From the IMG/VR virus record IMGVR_UViG_3300035145_000377, positions 1-23,820 of that record: a DNA stretch of 23,820 nt; one strand, 5' to 3'. Position numbers and translations under genes: made by a program. This DNA comes from a virus. Each line of letters opens with the position of its first letter. The first letter of the stretch is position 1. Below are positions 5,918-13,700 of the stretch, in pieces. The notes under the pieces are model-generated. The model did not search any database. It was not told where the DNA came from and saw only the letters and a list, made by a program, of their open reading frames with translations.

Positions 5918-7102
5918 ATGTCTGAAAAAGAAGTAAAAGCCATCGACTTCGAATTAAAAGAAGAAGCCGAAGGTAAAGTTTCAGCCGTATTTTCAGTATT
6001 CAATAGTCTAGATTCTGACGGAGATGTCGTTCTCCCAGGTTCAATCAAATCAGGTTTTAAATCTGGCGATGTCCCTATGGTATGGGCTCATAAATGGGAC
6101 ATGCCAATCGGTAAAGGAAGAATCAAAGAAGACGATGGAAAAGCAACCTTTGATGGTGAATTTTTCATGGATACTGATTCAGGGCAAGAAGCTTATAAAA
6201 TTGTAAAAAACATGGGTGACATGCAACAATGGTCATTCGGTTACAGAGTTAATGACTCTGAAAGAGCACCATTTAAAAGTGCTGACAGCGAACAAGAACA
6301 AGATGCAAGATATTTAAAAGACTTAACTGTCTTTGAAGTATCTCCTGTACTTGTTGGTGCAAATCAAGAGACCTACACTATGGCAATCAAATCAAATAAA
6401 GAATTGGTTGAAGATTTAGTGGAGGAAGAGAAAAAAAGTGTTTTAGGCTCTGATTCTTTTGAAAAAGAAGAACCAGAAGCTGAAGTTTCTTCTGAAGAAC
6501 CAGTAGTTGCACATAATGCAAATGCTGAATCTTGTGAACACTGTGCAAAAATGATAGAAGACCCTGCGGTTTATCTAAAAGAATTAATGGAAGCACAAGA
6601 ATTAGAGACACAAGAATCAGAAGAAATTGAAATGTCCGAGAAAAGTCAAACTTTCTCAGAACAAGTCAAAGATGTGCTTGCTGCATTGAACGACTTGATG
6701 GTACGAGCTACCGCCATTGCGATGTTGCGTGCTAAAGATGGAAGAACACTAGGTACAAAAGCTACTGAAGCCTTAAGAGCAGTTCAAGAAGACTTAAGCG
6801 ATGCTTGGGTTGAAATAGACCAATTTATCGAAAATGTCGGAACTGAAGAGGTTTTAGAGTTAGAAGTAGAGGAACAACAACCTGTTGAAGAAATCATTGA
6901 AGATGAAGACCCATCTGATGATTTTGAGGTAGAAGAGGTGGAATCTTCAGAAGAACCTGAAGTCGAATCACCTGAAGCCGTTACAGATGATAACAGTGAA
7001 TCAGCTGACGAAGATTTTGATGCAGAGTGGTTAGAGGGTCAGGCTTTATTGTCTGACACAGTGGATATCGACATAACAGAAGAGGACGAGCCTGTCCTCT
7101 AA
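5918..7102 (+). CDS. HK97-type prohead protease with acidic C-terminal (scaffold-like) tail
   Basis: Residues 1 to about 157 are an HK97 prohead protease (family U35/S78): the SVFNSLDSDGDVVLPGS start, a catalytic His in WAHKW (H58), the nucleophile Ser in QQWSFGYR (S106) and the third residue near E140 in FEVSPV. It cleaves the capsid delta domain and scaffold during head maturation. The remaining 237 residues include a CEHC motif (206-209), a helical block around 245-305 and a very acidic tail (about 310-394). This layout fits a protease fused to scaffolding, and no separate scaffold gene is present. A GAGGAG lies 13-14 bases before the ATG. The gene ends inside a 7-bp hairpin (7081-7100) just before the capsid gene. 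Confidence 0.92.
   Translation: MSEKEVKAIDFELKEEAEGKVSAVFSVFNSLDSDGDVVLPGSIKSGFKSGDVPMVWAHKWDMPIGKGRIKEDDGKATFDGEFFMDTDSGQEAYKIVKNMGDMQQWSFGYRVNDSERAPFKSADSEQEQDARYLKDLTVFEVSPVLVGANQETYTMAIKSNKELVEDLVEEEKKSVLGSDSFEKEEPEAEVSSEEPVVAHNANAESCEHCAKMIEDPAVYLKELMEAQELETQESEEIEMSEKSQTFSEQVKDVLAALNDLMVRATAIAMLRAKDGRTLGTKATEALRAVQEDLSDAWVEIDQFIENVGTEEVLELEVEEQQPVEEIIEDEDPSDDFEVEEVESSEEPEVESPEAVTDDNSESADEDFDAEWLEGQALLSDTVDIDITEEDEPVL
7081..7100 (+). other. Hairpin at the protease stop codon, upstream of the capsid gene
   Basis: AGAGGAC (7081-7087) pairs perfectly with GTCCTCT (7094-7100) across a six-base loop. An A-rich run follows, with no T-tract, so it is not an intrinsic terminator on the plus strand. 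It sits 40 bases before the major capsid ATG. Possible roles are an RNA processing or stabilising element defining the 5' end of capsid mRNA. Confidence 0.55.
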
Positions 7103-7140
7103 AAAATAAACCCAATAATATATATAGGAGAATAACCAAT

Positions 7141-8391
7141 ATGTCAAAAGTGCAAGAACTCAAAGAGCAGATTGCAAAATCTCGTGAAGAGCTTAAAGCA
7201 GCTTTCGATACATCTGAAGACGGCAAGTACACTCCTGAGGCTAAAGAGAAAATCAAAGGCCTCAACACAGAACTTGCTGGACTTGTTGATGATTTAAAAG
7301 TCGAAAATGCTAAAGCAGAAAACGAGAAGGCTATGGAAATTCAAGCTGAACAAGCACCTGTAAATGCTATTCCTAATCAAATGGAAGAAGCAAAAGGCCC
7401 ACAAACAATTGGTGAGCAATTTGCTAACTCTGATGCTTATAAAGCATACACAGAGAATGGCGTTAAAGGTGTAGATTCAAGAGCTGAATTTAAAACAACC
7501 TTGAACACAACTGGTTATCCACCAGAGAGCTTAAGAGCTCCTGGTATCCTAGAGACCGCTCTTCGTAACCCAGACAGCGTTATTGGATTGTTTGACCAAA
7601 TTCAAACATCCCAAAATGCATACGTCTACCTCGAAGAGACAACATTCACCAACAACGCTGGTGCAGTTGCTGAATCTACCGACATTAGTACATCTAATGA
7701 AGGTGCTTTAGCATTTACAGAAAGAACAGAATCCATCAGAAAGATGGCTACTTTCTTGCCTGTAACTGACGAGTTGTTAGCTGATGTTGCTGGTATTCAA
7801 GGATATGTCAACTCACGTTTACAAACAATGATGAGATTGAACTTGGACAACCAATTAGTCAATGGTGATGGAAGCGCTCCTAACCTAACTGGTGTACTCA
7901 ACAAATCTGGAATCAATACATTTGATTACAGCTCATTTGCTGGGGACTTAAACAGATTAGGTCAAATTTATCAAGCTATAACAGAAATCAGAAAAGATGC
8001 ATTCGTAGAAGCTGATTCTATCGTAATGCACCCATCTGATTGGTATCAAATCGTTACATCTGTAGGCGACTTAGCTGGAACTGATTCAGCTGGTTACACA
8101 AGCAAAAATCCTTTGTTTGTAGTTGCAGGTGGTTTTGGTGCTGATGTTTCCCCAAGAATTTGGGGTCTCAAAGTAGTTCCTTCAACAGTAATTGCTGAAG
8201 GTACAGCTTTAGTTGGTAAGTTTGGTGGTGGTGACGCAGCTCAAGTAGTAATGAGAGAAGGCGTTGACCTAGCCGTTTCCGATAGCCACAGCGATTTCTT
8301 CGCAAAAAATCAACTCGCAATTAGATTAACTATGCGACTTGGTTTTGTGATTTATCGTCCAACAGCATTCTGTTCTATTACAAACTTTTAA
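7141..8391 (+). CDS. HK97-fold major capsid protein
   Basis: This 416-residue protein has the two-part layout of HK97-type capsid precursors. A charged, coiled-coil N-terminal delta domain (about 1-85) serves as built-in scaffold and is likely removed by the upstream protease. It is followed by the capsid fold. Typical signatures are FLPVTDELLAD (205-215), NGDGSAPNLTGVL (241-253), SIVMHPSDW (293-301), WGLKVVPS (341-348) and the closing SDFFAKNQLAIRL...RPTAF segment (384-410). It assembles the icosahedral shell around the portal. The exact cleavage point cannot be read from sequence alone. AGGAG (7126-7130) lies ten bases before the ATG. The gene is flanked by hairpins at 7081-7100 and 8407-8441. 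Confidence 0.96.
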   Translation: MSKVQELKEQIAKSREELKAAFDTSEDGKYTPEAKEKIKGLNTELAGLVDDLKVENAKAENEKAMEIQAEQAPVNAIPNQMEEAKGPQTIGEQFANSDAYKAYTENGVKGVDSRAEFKTTLNTTGYPPESLRAPGILETALRNPDSVIGLFDQIQTSQNAYVYLEETTFTNNAGAVAESTDISTSNEGALAFTERTESIRKMATFLPVTDELLADVAGIQGYVNSRLQTMMRLNLDNQLVNGDGSAPNLTGVLNKSGINTFDYSSFAGDLNRLGQIYQAITEIRKDAFVEADSIVMHPSDWYQIVTSVGDLAGTDSAGYTSKNPLFVVAGGFGADVSPRIWGLKVVPSTVIAEGTALVGKFGGGDAAQVVMREGVDLAVSDSHSDFFAKNQLAIRLTMRLGFVIYRPTAFCSITNF

Positions 8392-8406
8392 TAGAACTAA
8401 TTAGTT

Positions 8407-8441
8407 TTCTTAGGGGCAGGTTTTGTAAGCTGCCCCAAGAA
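8407..8441 (+). other. Strong hairpin after the major capsid gene
   Basis: TTCTT-A-GGGGCAG pairs with CTGCCCC-AAGAA around a ten-base loop, giving 12 base pairs with one bulged A. It is by far the strongest structure I see in this AT-rich window. No U-tract follows; instead a Shine-Dalgarno and the next gene come within 20 bases. It is more likely a partial terminator or a 3' stabiliser of capsid mRNA than a full stop. Confidence 0.7.
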
Positions 8442-8454
8442 GACAAGGAGAAAT

Positions 8455-8613
8455 ATGAACCCAGAAGATAAAAAAAATCAATTACAAGCATTTGGCAGAA
8501 TCGTAAGAGATGCAGAGTTTTTTAAGAAATCAGAACAAATTTTACAACAGTTTATGAAACCAAAAAAAGAGGAAGTTAAAGATTTTGATGGAGATTCTGA
8601 TGCCGAGGGGTAG
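8455..8613 (+). CDS. Small hypothetical protein after capsid gene (52 aa)
   Basis: The ATG at 8455 follows AAGGAG (8445-8450) by four bases and opens a 52-residue frame. The product is charged and helical (QAFGRIVRDAEFFKKSEQIL in its first half) with an acidic end, DGDSDAEG. No family is recognised. Genes of this kind between capsid and connector genes often encode minor head or decoration proteins, but nothing here proves that. The end overlaps the following basic microprotein gene by 14 bases in another frame. Confidence 0.65.
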   Translation: MNPEDKKNQLQAFGRIVRDAEFFKKSEQILQQFMKPKKEEVKDFDGDSDAEG

Positions 8614-8701
8614 ACCTAAGTCATACAGAATGGGTGGTCGAGTTCGTCCTAGAAAGATGAAAATGGGTGGCCGTGTTAGACGACCTAGGAGAAGAAGATA
8701 A
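8600..8701 (+). CDS. Arginine-rich microprotein (33 aa)
   Basis: The ATG at 8600 has GGAG (8590-8593) six bases upstream and encodes 33 residues: 13 Arg and 3 Lys, with no acidic residue. It contains two copies of MGGRVR (residues 11-16 and 22-27) and ends in RRPRRRR. It overlaps the previous gene by 14 bases and touches the next start. Such a peptide should bind nucleic acid or the acidic lumen-facing surfaces of the head. A role in DNA condensation, packaging or as a minor capsid component is inferred. The well-placed ribosome site, the internal repeat and the seamless packing argue that it is real. Confidence 0.6.
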   Translation: MPRGRPKSYRMGGRVRPRKMKMGGRVRRPRRRR

Positions 8702-8764
8702 ATGGGATACGGAAAGTATAAACCAAAGAAGGGTCCTAAAAAACCTAAAAAACGTGGGAAGTAA
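8702..8764 (+). CDS. Lysine-rich microprotein (20 aa)
   Basis: Directly after the previous stop, ATG at 8702 encodes 20 residues beginning MGYGKYKPKKG, with nine Lys, one Arg and no acidic residue. AGGAG (8687-8691) lies ten bases upstream. Together with the Arg-rich frame before it, this forms a pair of extremely basic peptides next to the capsid gene. Twenty residues is below usual gene-calling limits, so confidence is moderate. A DNA- or RNA-binding or virion role is inferred from composition only. Confidence 0.5.
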   Translation: MGYGKYKPKKGPKKPKKRGK

Positions 8765-8780
8765 GGTAGGATAAATTATT

Positions 8781-9059
8781 ATGTATACAATACCAGAACA
8801 AAATATTTACAAATTACCTGACGGAAAAATCTGGAAGGGTGTTCCAGCAGACTTGCCATCAGCTCAAGCAGACTTAATTGCTAAAGCTGGTAAGGAATAT
8901 CCAACTGAATGGTTAAAAGAGCAAGGTGCTTTAGATGCTCCTAAGAAGAAAAAAGAATCTTCTAAGAAAGCAGCTCCAGCAAAAAAGAAAGCTCAAAAAC
9001 CAGTTGAAGATAAATCCGCTAAGGTAGAAGAAGTTAAAGATTTCGACTCAGAAGAATAG
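8781..9059 (+). CDS. Hypothetical protein with Lys/Ala-rich linker (92 aa)
   Basis: The first 45 residues (MYTIPEQNIYKLPDGKIW onward) look like a small folded domain. From about residue 53 the protein becomes a Lys/Ala/Pro-rich flexible stretch (KKKKESSKKAAPAKKK), then acidic (ending DFDSEE). The tail recalls histone H1-like or linker sequences. AGGA (8768-8771) lies nine bases before the ATG. It sits between the capsid and connector genes, so a minor head protein is plausible. No family is recognised. The Lys-rich end parallels the two basic microproteins immediately upstream. Confidence 0.75.
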   Translation: MYTIPEQNIYKLPDGKIWKGVPADLPSAQADLIAKAGKEYPTEWLKEQGALDAPKKKKESSKKAAPAKKKAQKPVEDKSAKVEEVKDFDSEE

Positions 9060-9063
9060 GAGG
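9058..9063 (+). promoter_or_regulatory. Perfect Shine-Dalgarno of the connector gene
   Basis: AGGAGG overlaps the previous stop codon and lies five bases before the ATG at 9069. It is the best ribosome site in the window and fixes that start. Confidence 0.8.
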
Positions 9064-9068
9064 TCTAA

Positions 9069-9722
9069 ATGGCTTTCTGTACTGCTGCTGATGTAGAAAC
9101 ATTTGCTTTAATAGATTTTCATTCAGACTTAGAGACGCATTTAACAAATAACATAATACCTCTAGTTGATGACGCAATTAGAGAATACTTAGGCATTGAC
9201 GTTGATTACAACACTTATACTGAAACAATGTCTGGTAATCAAACCAAAGAATTATTTCTAGAACAAGGTCCTGTATTATCTGTTACTTCTATAACTGAAG
9301 ACGACACAACATTGGAATATGGCAATGATAAAGATTTTTTGTGGTATGAAAATGGAAGAATAAGAAGAATTGGAAGTAGATGGTCTTTTGCTAGGCCTGA
9401 TAACATAACAGTTTCATATACTGCTGGATACGATACTGGTGGAGGAACTGGAAGAACATTACCTATACAATTTAAATATGTAAGCGCTAGAGCATCAGCT
9501 AGAATGTTAGAATCAGCATTAGTTATGTCTGCACAACAGGAAGCTGGTGAAATTGTCGCACAATCATCAACACAAGTATCAAACTTTACAGCAGCAGATT
9601 CAGAATCAATGGGTGATTATTCTATAAGTTATGTAGGAAATATTGGTATGAATTCTGTTTCTATATTGTCTGGTAGCGACTTACAAATAATAGGAAAGTT
9701 TAGAAAACGGTTCTTTTTATAG
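9069..9722 (+). CDS. Head-tail connector (Ad1, gp6/gp15-like)
   Basis: This 217-residue protein shows the adaptor layout: an N-terminal helical half beginning MAFCTAADVETF, with a helix around LVDDAIREYLGI (32-43), then beta segments VLSVTSIT (69-76) and ITVSYTAGYD (113-122), and helices after LPIQFKYVSARASARM (131-146). The xVxSIT...D and V-SYTAGY patterns are typical of HK97 gp6 and SPP1 gp15-type connectors, which form a ring beneath the portal. It is the first gene of the head-tail joining block. The C-terminal 60 residues (Ser-rich, then FRKRFFL) extend past the usual core. Confidence 0.85.
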   Translation: MAFCTAADVETFALIDFHSDLETHLTNNIIPLVDDAIREYLGIDVDYNTYTETMSGNQTKELFLEQGPVLSVTSITEDDTTLEYGNDKDFLWYENGRIRRIGSRWSFARPDNITVSYTAGYDTGGGTGRTLPIQFKYVSARASARMLESALVMSAQQEAGEIVAQSSTQVSNFTAADSESMGDYSISYVGNIGMNSVSILSGSDLQIIGKFRKRFFL

Positions 9723-9734
9723 TAAAATAAGTCT

Positions 9735-10352
9735 ATGCCAAATAGACAAGCACCTACACCAGAAGAAGCACTTCAATTATTTAAAAAATATCCTGAAAGA
9801 TTACTTCGTGAATGGTCTGATGAGTGGGGTGTATCTATAGAAAGAGTTCGTCAAATTAGACATGAATCTGGCATTGGTGCAGTATTTAAGATAAATTATG
9901 ATGTAGTAGAAACTGTTGCTAAAAGAATAGAAAATGGTCAACATACTTTAACAAGTAGAAGCATGTATAAAGATTTACCTGTTAGCTATGATGCTTTTGC
10001 TACTTGGATAAGAGATGATATTGATGCCGCACAGAGAATACAAGAAGCACAACAAAAGTATAAACTTTCAAAATTAAATCCAACAAATAAGACATGTTCA
10101 ATATGTAAATTATTAAAAGATGTTTCAGATTTTCCTAAAAGTCAAAAATATGCTGATGGGTATAATAAGTTTTGTTCACCTTGTTTAGAAAATATAAAAA
10201 ATAATATACCAAAAGAAAAGTCTAAAAAGACTTGTTTAATGTGTAAAAAAGAATTGTCTATTGGTAGCTTTGACGCTAAGTCTTATTTTTGTAAAAATTG
10301 TCGTTCAAAAAGTAGAAGAGCAAAAAGAGCTAGAGACCTCAAAACACTATAA
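9735..10352 (+). CDS. Putative DNA-binding protein: sigma-region-4-like HTH plus two zinc fingers
   Basis: Residues 22-47 carry a helix-turn-helix whose recognition part, GVSIERVRQIRHESG (32-46), closely resembles sigma-70 region 4.2 (RVRQI signature). A second helical region follows (about 55-105). The C-terminal half holds two treble-clef-like Cys4 units, C121/C124/C147/C150 and C167/C170/C186/C189; the first has the C-x2-C...F...DGY...C-x2-C pattern common in phage zinc fingers and HNH-associated proteins. The tail is strongly basic (RSKSRRAKRAR). No HNH catalytic His/Asn set is seen. It sits between connector genes, an unusual place for a regulator. It has no Shine-Dalgarno, but TAAAAT (9723-9728) lies six bases before the ATG. 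A transcription regulator or DNA-end-binding protein is inferred. Confidence 0.7.
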   Translation: MPNRQAPTPEEALQLFKKYPERLLREWSDEWGVSIERVRQIRHESGIGAVFKINYDVVETVAKRIENGQHTLTSRSMYKDLPVSYDAFATWIRDDIDAAQRIQEAQQKYKLSKLNPTNKTCSICKLLKDVSDFPKSQKYADGYNKFCSPCLENIKNNIPKEKSKKTCLMCKKELSIGSFDAKSYFCKNCRSKSRRAKRARDLKTL

Positions 10353-10381
10353 AATTAATAACGGCCTGTTAGTCTTACAGT

Positions 10382-10732
10382 ATGGTTGGCCAAATTCACA
10401 AAAGATTATTTATTGATAAAATTAATGTCCAAAGAATATCTGCTTCAACAGTAGATGAACGTGGAATAGAATCACAATCCTGGCAAAGCCATTTGACTGG
10501 TGTAGATTGCAAAATAGTATCTAGTGGTACCTCTGAAGCAAAAGATGGTAGAAATACAATATTAGAAAACTTTACTGTTTATATTCATGGTGACATAGAT
10601 ATAAAGGCTAATGATAGATTGCAAGATTACACAGATAATAATTTATATCATGAAATAGATGCAGTAAGAAAGTCTCACAATAGAAGTGGAGGAGTAGTAG
10701 GTCTTATATTGTCGACTCACATATTTGAATAA
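10382..10732 (+). CDS. Head-closure (head-tail joining) protein
   Basis: This 116-residue protein fits the SPP1 gp16 / HK97 gp7-like stopper family: an early strand (RLFIDKINVQRIS, 8-20), a Trp in ESQSWQSHLTGVDCKI (30-45), YIHGDIDIKANDRLQD (67-82) with the characteristic Asp-Arg turn, then a closing strand with Gly-rich loop (SGGVVGLIL). It seals the connector channel and binds the tail. It follows the connector gene with one unrelated gene between. No clear ribosome site; TAGTCT (10370-10375) lies six bases before the ATG. The TAA overlaps the next ATG by one base. Confidence 0.75.
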   Translation: MVGQIHKRLFIDKINVQRISASTVDERGIESQSWQSHLTGVDCKIVSSGTSEAKDGRNTILENFTVYIHGDIDIKANDRLQDYTDNNLYHEIDAVRKSHNRSGGVVGLILSTHIFE

Positions 10733-13700
10733 TGGACTACGCTCCTAGCAATAGTTTAAGAGAACGAGTAAAAGTTCCTAAGTTTGGTTTAATAGCTGGT
10801 GATGGAAAAGTAGGTTTATTTAAATCACTAAAAGGACTTAAAGGTGCAGACCTAAGATACGCAGTAGGTTATAACATGTCTACCCTTAGGGCTTTTGGTG
10901 TTAATATTCCATCTGCAATAGTATCGCTACCTTATGATTTTCAACAAGCAAAAAATACATTTGACAGAGGTGTAAAATTCTTTCAAGGTGGAGGTATCCA
11001 ACAAATTGGTAGACGTGCTGGTGTTTTAACATTCGCTAGTAGAGTTGCACCAAAATTAAGAGCTAATCTTATACCTAGAACTAGCAGTAGTATATTTAAT
11101 CGTTACATGAACATTTATGCAGGTTCAATTATTCAAAAAGAAATTATAGGTCCTATATCAAGAGGTAAAAGTAAAAAAGATATTATAGAAGGTATATGGA
11201 ACCCTGAAATAGTAGAAAAAGTTGCACAAAAAGAATTTTCATCAAACAAGTCAGATAACTTCTTATACAAATGGCAACTAGCTACATACACTAGAGCAGT
11301 TGCAGGAGCTCCTGACCCTTTAAGAAATAATGCTTTTATTCAAGCAAAACACTTTAAAGAAAAAACTGGTAAAGACATAAAAAGATTTGATGCAAGGTAT
11401 GGAATAGTAAAAGATAATGGTCAGCTTTTATATCAAAGTGATAGAGAGTTTGACCAACTTATGTCTACTATTGACCAAATGAGTTTGCCACAAGCAGAAG
11501 CCACAGTCAAAGCAACAGTAGATTCAATGATGATGGAATACATGGCAGAAAAAATTGCAGGTGAACATATAATTGGTGCAAAATCATATAACCAAACTCA
11601 TGCTATTGCAGACAAAGATAGGAAAAGAGCAGTTTTACAATATCTTTCAAATTACTCAGGAAGTAGAACAGCATTTGAATCTGGTTCTGATGGTATGAGA
11701 CCAGAATTAGATACAGGTGGTTCTTTAGGTCCATTTGGAGCTAATAAAGTTGAAGTAGTAACTAATGAAAAAGGTGACATTGTTGGTTACACAACTAAAA
11801 AGCTAAGAACAGCTACAACTAAATTTATGGGATTAGAAGATGCATTAATTAAAGATATGCAAATGATAAAAAGTACTTTAGGTAAACAGTTTGGTGTTAT
11901 ATCAGTTGAAGCAGAAGAAGAAATAAATTTATTAGCTAATCAATTAGGACTGAAAACACCACAAGGAATAATGAATATAGGTGCAGAAACATTGCACGAT
12001 ACAGACACATTGATTGATAGAGTTGTAAATTCTATTATAAATATAGGTACATACAATAATCCAAATATAACTTTACAAAGACCAGTAGAAAAAATGGCTG
12101 ATAATAACCAAAGAGATTTGTTAGCAATTCTACAGTTTGCAAAAAAAATGCAAGAAAAAGGATTTGGTTCTTTTGCAAGAGCTTTAATTACTGCAATAGC
12201 TCCTGATATGGGTGGTAGAGATATTAAAACTGGAAATCTAATTAATAAAATGTCTAAAGCTTTAACACCTAAACAAGCTTCTTCTAATAAAAAAGTTAAT
12301 AGAGGTGGTAAGGACGTATTAAAAAATAAGGAAGGTTGGCATCAACCAATAGAAAAAATACTAGATGGTAACTTAGAAGAAAATCCTGACAAAATATATG
12401 CTCAATGGTGGAATGCAAAGAATAGTATTGCATCACTTAGAAATGATGCTCACAAAAGAGTCGCCCAATCATTTTTAGATGGAGGAGGGTTAAGTATATC
12501 AGGAAATGCAAGAGCTAATGCAGGTGTAGATTTCTTAGATGTGGTTTATGACCCACAAATGTTAAGTTACAGTTTTTTCCAAGAAGAAGTAGCAGTTGGA
12601 AGAAGCGGTAGAAGTAAATTAAAAATATATGACAATTTAGAAAAACATGACAGATTTCTAAAAAAAATGTATGCAACAAAAAACGCAAAAAAGTCAATGG
12701 AAGACCCTACAAGCTCAAATTTTATAGGTCAAGATGCAGATTTAAAACAACTTTTAAAATCATATGGATATGATGTAAATCCTAATGTAGGAGTTTTAAA
12801 AACCAAAGGTTTACTTGGAATTCCTATGTTCGATGTAGTTCACCCACTTAAAAAAGAAATAGAAGAAAAAATTAGAAGAAAATTAAATATGGGTGACAGC
12901 ACGCAAGCAGAAAATAACAGAGTTGCCAAAATTAAAAAATTAATGAATAGTGTTTTAAAACCTAATATGACAAGTCAATTCAGACATGGTTTAGACCATT
13001 TAAGCAGAATACCTTCTGATTTAAAAGGTATAGATAACTCATTAACAGCACTAGCTGTTGATGCAGATGCTAAATATCAAATAGACCACATTAAGTCTGT
13101 GACTACAAATCAAGGATTAATTAACGAAAGAAGAGCTAAGAGAGGTAAAAGAGGAGTTGGAAGTTATGACGATAATTATGTTCCATCGAAAATAGATATA
13201 GCAGAATCTATTCATATAATACCAATACATCAAAAAGGACGAGCATTCTTAACAGCTGAAGTTGTAGCTGGTACTTCACAAGCTAAGGTAGGTTTTGCAG
13301 ATGCAGTAAGAGACATAACAGCTATAGAGTATGGTGGTCCTGCTACGGACTCAAGTGGTAACCACCATAAAAGAACTGATGGTATGGTTTATCTTCCTAG
13401 TTTATTTTTTACCAGAGCATGTGAAGAAGCAGCAGCTTATTTAGGTTTTACAGATACAGGTAGAGTTTTAGGATTTGATAAAACACTGCAAAGAAAAGTT
13501 GGAGTAAAATTTCGTTTAGGTAAAGGACAAATGAAATCTAGCTTAAGGTCTTTTAATCAAAAAAAAGATAAAGCTGAAAGAGACATGAGACAAAGAAGAT
13601 TAAATGCTTTAGTTAAATATAGAAAAGATTTAAGAACAAATTTAATTAAAAAGAATAGAGGTTCTGTTGATAGAAACTTTAGATTAGCTAATCAAAGAGC

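Noticed and set aside
5550-6048. Two minus-strand frames opposite the portal end and protease start
   Set aside because: Both are antisense to well-supported genes and lack protein-like composition or start signals.
8407-8441. Classical intrinsic terminator after the capsid gene
   Set aside because: The stem is strong but no U-tract follows on either strand, and a gene begins 14 bases later with a good ribosome site; it is listed as an RNA hairpin instead.
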